Below are positions 1 to 10,320 of a stretch of DNA of 64,000 bases, piece by piece. Below the pieces are notes generated by a model, which did not search any database, had not been told where the DNA came from, and saw only the letters and a program-made list of their open reading frames with translations. How positions within the stretch are numbered: the stretch's first letter is position 1; each line of letters starts with the position of its first letter. The position numbers and the translations under genes were made by a program. The stretch lies in assembly GCA_002964805.2 (NCBI GenBank), contig PUDQ02000024.1:744001-808000 (forward strand), read 5' to 3'. This stretch comes from Trametes villosa. Lineage: Eukaryota > Basidiomycota > Agaricomycetes > Polyporales > Polyporaceae.

Positions 1-1200
1 ACGATTCCGTGAGTGCCCCTTTCCGCGCAATTCGGGCGCGATCTAACGCTAACCGTGCGCTCGCCACAGTACCTCAAGTCGGGCGGGGTGTACACCCAGC
101 GCCTCCTCGCGCGCGGCCGCGTCGTGGCCAGGTACTCTGCCGAGTGCGACTACGCGCGTGCGATGGGCAACCCCGCGCTCCTGAATCAGGCGCCGCCGTG
201 GCCACCTGCCCCCGAGCTCATCGCAAACCCGCCCGACTGGGGTGTGGCCGCCACCGTCCAGAGCGGGGTGGCGCCACTCCCTTCCCAAGTCTCGGAACTT
301 GCCGTCGAATCGGTCGACGAGTGGTCGGACGAGCAGTCGCAGGCTGGCACGGAGTCCCACTTCCTCGAAGAGCAGCCTGAAGGCCGAAGCTGGGACACCG
401 CGTCGACGAGCGTTTACTCCGAGCGCGGCAGTCCACCGATGTTCGACGAGGACGAGGACAAGGACGAGTGCGCCACTGGGTTCTTCATCGGGCGCGACGG
501 GAACGAGTGGCCCATGCCGCCGCCCGAGTGCATGCCCGGTAGCTCCCCAGCACCCTACACGCGCCAGATCGACTACCGCGGGATGTTCTCTCCCAGCGCC
601 ACCGAGGATAGTCTGGCAGATGACGAAGCGTCCTACGCAACGGACTCGGACGAAGCGCCGCTGGAGCCGGAGGGTCGGGTCGTATGGTCGGCGGAGGGCT
701 ACGACGGCGACTCCGATGAGGAGTACGAGGACGAGGACGTTAGCGAACGCCGGACAGGATACGATACCCCGCCACCACTATCGCACTCGACTTGGAGCTC
801 ACCTTCATCGGGCTCCGCGCCGTCGCCAGACCACTCCCCGGTCCCGCAGACGCCACCAAAGGGCCATTGTCCCTCGCTGGCGGACCTCGGACGCCAATGG
901 TACGCGTCGTTCGGCAAGGAGCTTCAAGTACGCCTCCCGCCGCTCCCGTATCCCTCGACGCCGAAGCCCGACATATCGCCTAAAACTTCGGTTGTATGCG
1001 AGTTCGATCCTTGGGCATACCGTTCAGTACCGGAGGCGCGTCGCGGACGCAACGAGGCAGCGGCCAAGGGACCAGTTGTTCCCCATATCCTGGGACGGGG
1101 TGCCTCTCCGTGGCCTACCCCTCCGCCGCCACCAGACCCTTACGAATCCGACAGCGAGCTTAGGCGAGGGCGAGACCGAGTGCCAAAGTGCCTCGGTTGA
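1..1200 (+). CDS. Acidic Ser/Pro-rich protein, 5' end outside window
   Basis: The gene enters from the left edge. Bases 1-8 look like the end of an exon; 9-69 is a typical intron (gtgagt donor, ctaac branch, cacag acceptor); the last exon is 70-1200. The frame stays open through the join. The visible ~376 residues start near YLKSGGVYTQRLLARGR and are then low-complexity, with many Asp/Glu clusters (around 430-480 and 700-750) and Pro/Ser stretches, so mostly disordered. I see no signal peptide, membrane segment or known domain, and I do not recognise the family. An ORF beginning at an ATG at 13 would start inside the intron, so I do not use it as the start. Function unknown; the reading frame is well supported by its length and codon use. 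Confidence 0.6.
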
Positions 1201-2174
1201 TGAAGCCTATCCCTACGAAACCGCTTCGGCGCAAGTGTCGAGATACGATGTGGACAGTCTCGTTTCCTATCTTCTGTGTTCCTGTTACGCCGTCTGAGAA
1301 TCGGACTAAAACACGCTCTTGAAGCGTGGATAGTGTGTCGTACTACCTTGTATTGCTTTCCGCTTCTGTGTCTTTGGTTGTTGACTGTGCGGTTTGTGAC
1401 CTTAATAAATGTGAGGGTGCGGCCGCCGGCATGGCACCCTCGGTCGAGTCTTCGACCCAGCTTTCGCTCAATATTGTGGGACCTCTCAGGATTACGGTTC
1501 CCAGAGCTCCACAGCATCGGTCTTCTAGATTCCAGAATGTGCCAATTGTGAAAGTGAGAAAGGGTGACGTCGGATTCACGCAGAACGACGTGTCGCGGAA
1601 AGCGCGACCTCCCAAACAGGCCAGAACACGGTCACGAGCGCCGATACACGTCGGGACGCGCCTGCGCGTAGGGCCTCGTCTGACACTTCCAATCCACATC
1701 TGGAGGAGCTGGACGGTGCCATCGAATGGATGACGCCTTCAGAGTGCGCTTCCGTTCCACATATGTTTCTTCCTCTTCCTTCGAATCTTTCTCTGACACG
1801 CACGCACTCACTCTCCCATCATATTCCCGCTTTCACCAGCCTTCCCCTCGCTACACTGGCAGATGCTCGGCAGTAGAAGCCCACAAGGCATTTACATCTG
1901 AAAAATAGCAGGCAGCTGCGGCGGTCGACGCGTTCTCCCGCGGTTGCCTAGTTAGCAACGCGCATACATCGAGAGGGGACGCGTCAGGCGGAACGACCTC
2001 GCGCCGAGACATACCTTCGAGAACGACGCGTCGAACGGTGGCTGAAGGGAGGGCGCGCTTCTTTTCATATCACAGACCCTCTCTTCACGATGCAGCCCCG
2101 TCTGAATGACACGCAACTAATCGCGAAGCGCGAGAAGGACCTCGCACCCCGCAATCTGTGAGGGGCGTACGCTG
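1201..2174. other. Intergenic, no convincing gene
   Basis: Downstream of the first gene lies about 1 kb with several overlapping ORFs of 60-135 codons on both strands, none with recognisable protein features. An aataaa-like signal near 1403-1409 could be the 3' end of the gene on the left. Confidence 0.4.
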
Positions 2175-2182
2175 TATATAAG
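2175..2182 (+). promoter_or_regulatory. TATA box
   Basis: The sequence tatataag is followed within 100 bases by a pyrimidine-rich stretch like an Agaricomycete 5' leader. It implies a + strand transcript starting near 2205-2215. Confidence 0.45.
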
Positions 2183-2202
2183 GCGAGGTCCCGCCGACAA
2201 GT

Positions 2203-3060
2203 ATGAGACCCACGCGCTTTCTTCCCCCCACGAACTGCTCAGCAAGCCTCTTCCACCTCAGCTTCCGTTCCTCCACTTCATTTCATTCGTCTTGCTATAC
2301 GCCTAGCTCTTGCTTCCTCGCCACCGGCCTTCTAGCTAAAGGCGATCCACAGCCGGAGCACTTCAACGTCCTAGGTAAGTTCCCTAACTTCTTCCTCATC
2401 GTTTGCGAATCATAGAAAGTGGCGCGTCAGCAGTGCGCACTAGATCTGCGTCAGACGTTGAGCAGGGTGAGCTCGCCGCTCGGAGAACTGAGCAGGTCGC
2501 CAGGAGTCACGGTCATGCGCGCCGTGACCTCATACGCTGCGCCGGCTCGATCGCGTCGTGATCGTGGCTGTCTCCGCTAAGTAGCCGGCGTGCAGGCGGC
2601 AGACCCACCCGCCAGTCCGTGGCAATCGTTAGCATACCCCTCGCTTTCTTCTCCACCACCATGTCTATCGACGCTATGTCTCGCGAGGTGTCAGTAGGGT
2701 CTCACGCAGGATTGCCCTCTTCAGCTTCACAGCGCTCGGAGACTTACTCAGCATGAGATCACCGCATGATACCAACTCGTCAGCGGTCAGACCACCGGCG
2801 GCCTGTGGGGGATTGCAGCTGGTCTCCCAAAGTATCCCTCTCCGCGCCCCGTTCGGGATGGCGATACAGGTGGCCTGGCCTGCTTTCACCGGTCCTGGCT
2901 TCCAATGCTGCTCCGAAAACATCGCACTCCGTATGTCCGCGAGGTGCCCGTGCGTCTGATGCCGACCAGTCGCTAACGCTGGCCGGAGGCGACCCGTTTC
3001 GATGCTGTCATCTGGCGGTTGCAGCGCCAATTTGAATGTGCGTATGTTCAAATCTCACAA
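2203..3060 (+). other. Possible short transcript, coding content unresolved
   Basis: Downstream of the TATA box are a C/T-rich leader, a possible intron (gtaagt donor near 2374, tcatag acceptor near 2415) and an ATG in good context (caccaccatg) at about 2661. That ATG opens only a 31-codon frame. A second short frame at 2753-2959 ends in Cys-Pro-Cys-Val. This was considered as a lipidated pheromone precursor, but the residues after the cysteine are not aliphatic. Either a small gene I could not splice, or a non-coding RNA. Confidence 0.2.
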
Positions 3061-3173
3061 ACATCCCCAAGCAACAATTTGAGCGTGTATTCGCAGGTTC
3101 ACACAAACCTCCAGCCTTCGCCCCAACCCCCGCGTTCAAGCATGCCACACTGAGGACGACAAGCCCAAACCCC

Positions 3174-4718
3174 TCACTTTCCAGTAGAGAGCATGGGCGT
3201 GTCCCGGTCCTCTGCGAACGCGAGGTGGTTCGCCTTGAAGAAACGCTCGCGGGGGAGCCAGGTCATCACGGACCGCTTGTACGGGAAGTCGAAGATCTAT
3301 ACGCGCGCACGTCGAGGACCCACCCATCAGCCAAATGCTTCGCCTATCCCGAGCGGGCGACGCCCAAGATGGGGAGGGGTGAAGGTACGCACCGTGTTGA
3401 CATTCATCTCGACGGCCTCGGAGAGCTTGATGACAGCATCGTTGGACGCCTTCGGCTCGCCAATGACGCGCTCCGTGCGCGGGTCTGCGAGGAAAAGGAA
3501 GTGGTGGATCGCGGAGAGCCACGCTTTCGCTGGGAAGACAGGAACAGATCTATCAGCATCCGCACCGGCGCGCGACTAGAAGCCGAAGAGGACGTACATC
3601 TGTGGATGCCCCGGTACTTTTCCTCTCCCACGAGGATGTGCAGACCACGGTCGTAGTCCCAGGCGCCGCCAGGGATGTATGGCGCAACATGGTTCTCCTG
3701 CGTGACCGGTTAGTTGGACGTTTCACCGTAGCGCACGCTGACGCACCTTGATGTAGACGAGCTCGCAGTAGCCCATAAGCTCGCCGTCCCAGCTCATCAT
3801 GAGCGGGAGCACCCCCGGATCGGCCATGAGCCCGCGCACGTACTCGCGGTGCTTCTCGAGTGGGCCGCGCTCGCCCCATCCGCGGTTGACGTGGTCCGAG
3901 TTGTGCCAGCGATGGAAGGTCGCGAGGTGGAGCGAGACCTCCTCGCCCTCGCACTCGACGCCGGGCCCGCTGCCCTCGAGGTCGAAGTACGTGAGCTCGA
4001 CGGTCTGCCCGAGCGAGGGCACGTACCGCCGGTACACGGTCTCGCCGGGACTCGGCTTGGGCGGGCGCAGCGGGTGCGCGGCGACGACGAGCGGCGTGCG
4101 CGTGAACGTCTGGGTGTACGGGAAGGGCGCGGTGGCGAGGAGCGCGTGCTTCCCGCGTAGCCAGCCACGGGTGTGGAAGGGGCCCGAACCGGCGCCCTGC
4201 CAGAACGTCTGGCGGAGGGTGAAGTGCTCGGGCTCGGCTGCGCTGGAGGTGTCGCCGGGGAGGGTGTGCCGCTTGCGCGCGAGACCGGAGGTGAGCAGAT
4301 AGGCACTCAGCTCGGCAGCATTTTTGACGCTCTCGGACAGGACGATGGGGATCGCCTCCCGGGTGTCGTAGAGGGTATAGAGGGTGTAGATGATCACCCA
4401 GAGGTCGCCCACGGCGATGCTCGTGGAGGCGCTGGCGTTGGCCGCAGCGGGGGGCAGCACCTCCAGAACGGGGTATTTGGGAACGTGCTCAGCGCTGTTC
4501 TCGTGTGGCGTGCCGACAGCGGAAATTACGAGGGCGAGGGAGCGGGGGAGGATGCGGAAGAGACCGACGAGCTGGCCGTCGACCGCGACCTGCGTGGTGT
4601 CCTGCGCCTGGAGGACGTCCACGCGGGCCCCATCGGGAAGTACGAGGGCACGCCTCCAGCTGCCCGAGTCGGCTAGACTGCGCTGAATGGCGAGAAGACG
4701 ACGGTTTGCGCTCGCCAT
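3174..4718 (-). CDS. Siderophore N-acyltransferase (GNAT, IucB/MbtK-type domain)
   Basis: Four exons on the minus strand: 4718-3747, 3697-3598, 3529-3393 and 3296-3174, giving 443 residues with all frames continuous. The C-terminal half carries the conserved block of hydroxamate-siderophore acyltransferases: FHRWHNSDHVNRGWGE, then a REYVRGLMADPGVLPL stretch, SWDGELMGYCELVYIKENHV, a YDRGLHILVGEEKYRG motif, and a final MTWLPRERFFKANHLAF. These enzymes acylate N5-hydroxyornithine (or N6-hydroxylysine) from acyl-CoA in hydroxamate siderophore synthesis. The N-terminal ~200 residues are the family's degenerate first half. No siderophore peptide synthetase, ornithine monooxygenase or transporter lies within the window, so the exact acyl donor cannot be inferred. 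It shares a ~440 bp upstream region with the divergent membrane-protein gene at 5161. Confidence 0.85.
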
Positions 4719-5160
4719 GCTGTCTGCCGTGACGTCTGGGAGAGTGGGAGAGGAAGAGGATGCACCACAATCTGATAAGATTTCGGCAACTTTCGTCGAC
4801 CGCGATCTCCGATCTGCGTGACAGCTTTGTGTGACGCGCGTGACATGCTGTAAGATGCGGGGGGTGCCGGGAAGCCCGATCGCGCGCGGGGTTGATCATG
4901 CGCTCGCACTGCGCTCGGGAGAGAATCGCAGAGGGCGGGTTCAGATTGGAAGCCGAAGCACTGTGGCCCTGATGTTCGCGGTCCACCATCGCCAGGCCGT
5001 TTTGACCCTGCCCGTCGCCACCAGCCCGGTTTATAATGCCCACCGCCTCCTTCATTTTCTTGGTTCACCCCCGCCGTGCTCCCCGTAACTGCTGTCCTGG
5101 CCACCGTGTTCCACTGGCGCCGCCCTCAGGGCAGAGCCTCGCACATGTGCCTTCACGACG
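4719..5160. promoter_or_regulatory. Shared divergent promoter region
   Basis: This 442-base gap separates the start codons of two divergent genes. A TATA-like element (tttataat, 5030-5037) lies about 125 bases before the rightward ATG. Whether a GATA-type iron regulator acts here cannot be told by eye. Confidence 0.4.
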
Positions 5161-6580
5161 ATGCTTGAAAGCGTGACTTCCAAGGGCGCGTACGTGATCG
5201 TTGTCAGCGACTCGCTCGAGATCATGCTCTTCGGTGGGTAGAGATTGTTCACCCGCTCGCTCTCTTGATTATCGGTTTTCTTACTTGAAGGCACACATGT
5301 CTCACTTTTAGGCATCTACGCCATATTCTTCACATTCGCCCTGATGATCCTCACCTTGTACAAAAGGCCTCTTCCTGTCGACTGGTTTATGGTTGCCGCA
5401 ACATGTACGCTCTTCGGTATCTGTATGACGGTATGTTTCTCTTTCCAATCAACGCCCAGTGTCATCTCATGTACATTTGTGCCGTAGCACTGCAGTCTTG
5501 TAACGACGGATAGATACTCGACGCTGGGTGTATGCACTACACCTTCTGCTCTAGATGAGTATCGAGCTCACCCAACCGACAGTCACTGGATCGCATGCCT
5601 ACTGGCCACGAGATGAGCGGCCTCCTCCGCGGCACAGACGCGCTCCTCAAGTCTGCAAGCTTCCTGTCGCAGCTCATCATGGTGCGAACCAAGTGTCCGC
5701 AGACAATATCGTGCCCGCCACTGACGTCGCAAATGCACTGATGCAGATCCACCGCTGCTGGGCGGTGTGGGACCGCACATGGGCCGTCGTCTACGCGCCT
5801 GCGATCATGGCCCTCGGCGCGTTCGGTGCGTTGCCCTCCGTTCCTTCTTCGCCTCCGCTTCTCACGCCCCTTCGACTTCTTCTGCGGCCCTGCTGCCGTT
5901 GCGTGTGCTTCCGTCATCCGCCTCATTGCTTCTGGCGGGCCGCAGTGTGCTCGATGCACGGCCCGGCGCGCCTGCCCGTCTCGCAGTTCCGCTCGCCGTT
6001 CGTCGCGCCGCGCAGTCTCCCGTTCGACCTCGCCTTCTGCGCACTCTCGCTTGCTGTCTACACGCTCGTCACCGCGCTCATCATCTACCGCCTGCGCCGC
6101 ATGTCCGCCCCGGTCCGGAGCATCAAGAACGTCGAGGAGCTCATCTTCTCACTCGGGACGTGCGTCATCGAGGCGGGCGCGCTCCTCGCGGTCGCCCAGC
6201 TCGCCGTGCTTGTCTTCCTCGTGCTCGAGCACCCCGCGCTGCTCATCGTCGAGTCCGTCGCCGCTCAGATTTACGTGCGTGCCTCTTTCATAATCATAGT
6301 AGTACGCTGGACTTTGGGAGCTGACTATATGCGCCGTCGCCCGCAGGGAATCGCGCCGACGCTGATGATCATCCGCCTCGGGCTGAGCCTGCTCCCGGAA
6401 CGGCGCGTGCGCTGGGCGTCGACGCTCGAGTTCAGCACCGTCGTCGTCGGCACGACGTACTCGGACGCGCACGACGACGTCGAGTTCGACATCGAGCTCG
6501 CCTCCGTGGACGCCGCCTCCGCCCGCCTCAGCTTCCCCGACGACGCCCCGATCACGAGCAGCCGCCGCAAGCAGACGTGA
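5161..6580 (+). CDS. Multi-pass (7TM-like) fungal membrane protein
   Basis: Proposed exons: 5161-5233, 5312-5430, 5583-5681, 5747-5825, 5946-6274 and 6347-6580, about 310 residues. Hydrophobic helices are spread through the first ~230 residues, including IYAIFFTFALMILTLY, the hallmark IHRCWAVWDRTWAVVYAP, LSLAVYTLVTALIIYRL and LLAVAQLAVLVFLVLE. The last exon begins with GIAPTLMIIRLGLS, which recurs at this position in Agaricomycete-specific 7TM-like proteins. The tail is acidic and cytosolic. Function unknown for the whole family. The third exon is the weak point: a second open frame (from 5555) also runs into IHRCW, so the loop before that helix is uncertain. I chose the version with a normal 65 bp intron. 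Confidence 0.7.
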
Positions 6581-7703
6581 CGATATCCTGCGCCGCACCC
6601 GGGCTCCTCGGGGCTCGGGACGAGGCAGCCCTGCAGCATCATTTCCACCCTGCCGCGAATGAATGGGTTGCACATCGAAGGTCGAAGCATCTGCACCCGC
6701 AGCCGTCTGGACGCGCGTGCACGCCGGGGCGCCACCGGGGCGGAGCCTCGCTGATGGCGGTCGCGTCGCGCTTCGTGGACAACCGAGCCGAGCAGGAACT
6801 GTCACCGGGGTGACAGCAGCAATTCGCGGGAGCGCATCGGCACTTCCTGGCGCTCCGCCACCGTGCACTTGTCGCGATCGTCTGGATTGCCGGCCGTCCC
6901 GCGAACGTGCGTTCACACGCGGGGTTCATATTGGACCGTACGACCCCCGAATGGAGCATCTTCTTGCGTGCGGGGAACGGGGACGTCGCTGTGTGGACCT
7001 CAGAGTCTGGAGGCAGCCCCTCGACGTTCTTTGGGACGAAGAAAACACCGCCTCGTAGGAATGGCGCACCTGCGCGAGAGTGTCCTTGCATGGCCGTCTC
7101 GTGGCGTTTTCTAGCGACTCCGGGCGACTAGAGTTCATGTTTGGGATCTTGACGACTATATTGCTCTCGGTGCGAGCCTCGGTGTAGATGATACGACGTA
7201 GGTGAGACGCGGGCTTTCACATTGGCAGGTGGCTCGCGTGCCACAGGGCGGAGGTCCGACGCTCGCCTTTGTATTATTAGCTGAACAGGGTCGACAATGG
7301 TCGTACGTACTTACGAAGCACATGGACAGCGGCTACGCATGTTTGTGGCTTTCTTGCAACTGCGGAGTTCAAAAGGTGTGTACTTGATGGCAGTGCAGCA
7401 CCGTTGGTAGCACCGGCCCATGGCAGCAGCAAGTTTATTACGCCGGTATCGCTCAATCCGCACATTGAAGTGAATGACGTTCTCCAGAGCCAGAGATTAC
7501 CCTCGTCTACCTGCGGGGGACGAGCGGGCCGTGGCGGGTCAAACCAGCAAGGCCTGAGAATGCGTTGGTCAGTAAGTACACGGTGACGCATTATTAACGC
7601 ATAGCAAGCACGTCATTCAGAAGTCCTAGTCATTGGCCAATGAATCGATAAAGCGCCAAGTAACACAGGTCTTTCTCAAGCTCGAGGCCTGTACACGGGA
7701 TAT
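6581..7703. other. Intergenic, no gene recognised
   Basis: About 1.1 kb with only overlapping short ORFs. No TATA-intron-ORF arrangement and no resemblance to known proteins was found. Confidence 0.4.
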
Positions 7704-9307
7704 ATGTTTCGCCACACCCGTTCCTTCCAGCCCGCCGTTCCTTCGCTCTTACACTCACACAGTATTAACCCCAGCTTAGGGAGCATCGGGTACATACGAA
7801 CAGGAATCCAGACGGCACGCATAGCAGTCGCGCGATCGTCTTTATCGCCCTTACATCAAGTTCATCGCACATACGGCAGCATGTCCAGCGCACAGCTTCC
7901 CGCCAAGATACAGGCGATCGGCATCAACAAGACGGGTGACTTCGATGTCATCGAGAAGCTCGAGCTACCCATCCCCGCGAACGCGCCCAGAAACGTGCTC
8001 GTCAAGGTGCGCGATCCATCTGACTCGGCGATCGACATCGGCTTACGTCGATGGCTCGGATATCGTATATAGGTCCATTACGGCGGCGTGAACTTTATCG
8101 ATACGTACTACAGGTAAGCGTCACAACGCGGTATGGTCACCACAACGCTGAATACATATGCTTACCGCTGCACCTGTTAGGAAGGGCCTCTACCCCATTT
8201 CCTCGTTCCCTCAGCCTCTCGGCACGGAAGCCGCTGGTGAGATCGTTGGGCTTCCTACGGATAACGCCGTGCTCGGCGACGAGGAATACAAGCTCCGTGG
8301 GTTTGCCCTCGGAGGCAAGGTCGCGGTGGTATGTGTCATGCGTCCCTTCCCGTCCCACTTCCTCAGTACGAGGCCCACGCTCATGCAAGACGTTGGCCCG
8401 ACAGTATGGCCTCGGCACATTCGCAGAGTACGTCAGCGTACCCTGGAGCAAGGCATACCCGCTTCCCTCTGGCCTCTCGACCCGGCTCGCCGCTGCAGGG
8501 CTCACTCAGGGTGCGTGCAGCTACCTACTGCGTGACCGCACGCTCTCTCATCGTGTGCACTACAATTGCAGGCGCGACCGCGCTGACGTTCGTCACCGAG
8601 GCGTACAACGTACAGAAGGGCGACGTTGTGCTCGTACACACTGTCGCCGGCGGGCTCGGCCTGCTCTTCGCGCAGCTCATCAAGGCGCGCGGCGCGACGG
8701 TCATCGGCACGACGAGCACCGCGGAGAAAGCCGCGATCGCGAAGGAGGCTGGCGCGGACCATGTGATCCAGTACACCAAGGAGGACACCGTGCAGCGCGT
8801 GCTCGAGCTCACGAACGGCGAGGGCGTCCACGCCATCTTCGATGGTGTCGGCAAGGATACGTAAGTGCGCTACCAGTTTGCGTCGGCCTGTCGTGATACT
8901 GATTACATGTTCACGCAGCTTCGAAGCTGACTTCAAGATGATCCGTCGCAAGGGCACGATCGTGTCCGTCGGGAACGCCTCGGGTGCGGTCCCGCCGTTC
9001 CCCCCGCTGAAACTCGTCGAGAAGAACGTGCGCCTGCTCCGCCCGACGTACGTCCCGCAATCCTCATCACATCGTGAACTGTCTATCTGACCCCACACGT
9101 TCCAGGCTTGCCAACTACGTGTACACGCCGGAGGAAGGCCGCCGTTATAGCACGGAGCTCTTCAAGCTCATCGCGAACGGAGACCTTAAAGTCCGCATCC
9201 ACGAGGAGTACCCCTTCACGGCCGAGGGCGTGCAGCAGGCGCAGAAGGACCTCACCGGGGGCAAATCCATCGGCAAGCTCATTGTCAAGATCGCACCGGA
9301 GGCTTGA
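7704..9307 (+). CDS. NADPH:quinone oxidoreductase (zeta-crystallin-like, MDR family)
   Basis: Seven exons: 7704-8006, 8073-8113, 8181-8328, 8405-8510, 8572-8860, 8919-9047 and 9106-9307. All junctions keep frame. The protein is a medium-chain reductase without zinc ligands: an N-terminal groES-like part (VHYGGVNFIDTYYRKGLYP, PLGTEAAGEIVGLP), then a Rossmann fold with the nucleotide-binding stretch VLVHTVAGGLGLLFAQLIKA followed by GATVIGTTSTAEK, and a C-terminal GGKSIGKLIVKI. Such enzymes reduce quinones with NADPH, often by one electron. The first ~59 residues precede the family's usual start and are rich in Arg/Ser with no acidic residues, as in a mitochondrial presequence. A second ATG at 7881 (MSSAQLP) would give the cytosolic form. 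Close yeast counterpart: Zta1. Confidence 0.92.
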
Positions 9308-9464
9308 GGCTCTCGGGCTGACGAAGAAGAGTAATATGCGGAAGCGACCCGTCTTAAGTATACCAGTATAGGCCGGGGATGCTAGAAAGATGGATACGAC
9401 GTAGTTGTGCCCTGTCCCGCTCCAATGTGGTTCGTTGGACGACGTGGACAGCAGACAAAAAGAG

Positions 9465-9525
9465 TGAGTCGGCCCAGGCCCGAACTGAGGACCTAAGTTA
9501 CCCAGGCTACGCCCCGGCGAGACAT
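9465..9525 (-). pseudogene. Degenerate tRNA-like copy next to tRNA-Val
   Basis: Read on the minus strand, this stretch has an A-box-like GGCGTAGCCTGGGTAAC, a B-box-like CAGTTCGGGCCTG, a 3' arm matching the neighbouring tRNA (CCGACTCA) and a short T run. The anticodon arm is missing and the 5' acceptor strand does not pair. It resembles a shortened, mutated copy of the tRNA at 9537-9610, but it could be chance similarity. Confidence 0.4.
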
Positions 9526-9536
9526 TGGTCAAAAAA

Positions 9537-9610
9537 TGAGTCGATTCAGGATCGAACTGAAGACCTTCTGTGTGTTAGACAGATGCGATAACCAACTACG
9601 CCACCGACCC
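9537..9610 (-). tRNA. tRNA-Val(AAC)
   Basis: A complete cloverleaf can be drawn on the minus strand. The acceptor stem is GGGTCGG with TCGACTC (two G-T pairs). The D arm contains GCGTAGTTGG. The anticodon stem TCTGT/ACAGA encloses loop CTAACAC with anticodon AAC. The T arm is TTCAG-TTCGATC-CTGAA. The discriminator is A, CCA is not encoded, and a six-T run follows as a Pol III terminator. There is no intron. Confidence 0.93.
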
Positions 9611-9682
9611 ATGAATGAAGGTTGACCACATGCCAATATGATCTACACAGAGGCTTCTATACACACATCTCCCAGCTGAGTA

Positions 9683-9967
9683 CTGTAGCTATACGACCAA
9701 TCCGGCGCGGGGTTTGGGCTGTGACCGGGCGGACGGAAGCGGCGCGGCCGCCCAAAGCGGCGCAACCGGCGGCAGTTTGTGACCGGCCGGTACGGAAAGC
9801 GGCGCGGTGGCCCCGCAGGGCCGCTCCGGCGCCGATTTTGGGCTGTGACCGGGCCTTGGCCAGCCCCAAAGCGGCGGGGACTGCTGTGACGCGGGACACC
9901 GACCCATATCCGGTGCGGCGGGGGTCCGTGTGACCTGTGACCCGCCGGATTGGTCGTATAGGTACAG
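9683..9967. mobile_element. MITE, 285 bp, with TA target-site duplication
   Basis: The ends are near-perfect inverted repeats of about 25 bp: left CTGTAGCTATACGACCAATC continuing CGGCG, and the right end is its reverse complement with one mismatch. TA is duplicated on both flanks (9681-9682 and 9968-9969), as for Tc1/mariner-type elements. It has no coding capacity. Inside are three imperfect copies of a unit containing TGTGACCGG and a following AAGCGGCG block (roughly 9718, 9777, 9842). Confidence 0.85.
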
Positions 9968-9969
9968 TA

Positions 9970-10320
9970 CTACCTGGGCCACACTCACTCATTGTAGGCT
10001 ATATCGACTGAGAGAATATGATCGTCTAGAGGTGCTCTGGCTTGTGGTTCCCCAGGCTGTGCGGCTAGCACGGTGGCTGTTCCCTACACCCCAGCTCAGA
10101 AGGGTGATAAGCATAAATAAAACAGTAACTTCCAATTGCGAACGGTCAGAGATCCAGAATACACGAGCTCGCGCTCAAGTAGGCAGTCTTTGCAAGTAGT
10201 AATGTACTAGGTAGCTAGTAGCTATAGTCTGACAGTGGCTCCCTACGTAGACCTACGCGGGGCAGCATTTACACATAAGGCCTCCATTTACATATCTACA
10301 CACACCACTAGCAGAGGGGC
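9970..10320. other. Intergenic between MITE and ABC transporter 3' end
   Basis: AT-richer DNA holding no gene. It probably includes the 3' UTR of the minus-strand gene ending at 10321. Confidence 0.4.

Noticed and set aside
13..69. ATG at 13 as the start of the first gene
   Set aside because: The stretch 9-69 has a consensus donor, branch point and acceptor; the residues read through it do not look like protein.
2753..2959. 68-codon ORF ending Cys-Pro-Cys-Val as a lipopeptide mating pheromone
   Set aside because: The residues after the first cysteine are not aliphatic as in a CaaX box, and the length and composition do not fit; no STE3-type receptor gene is nearby.
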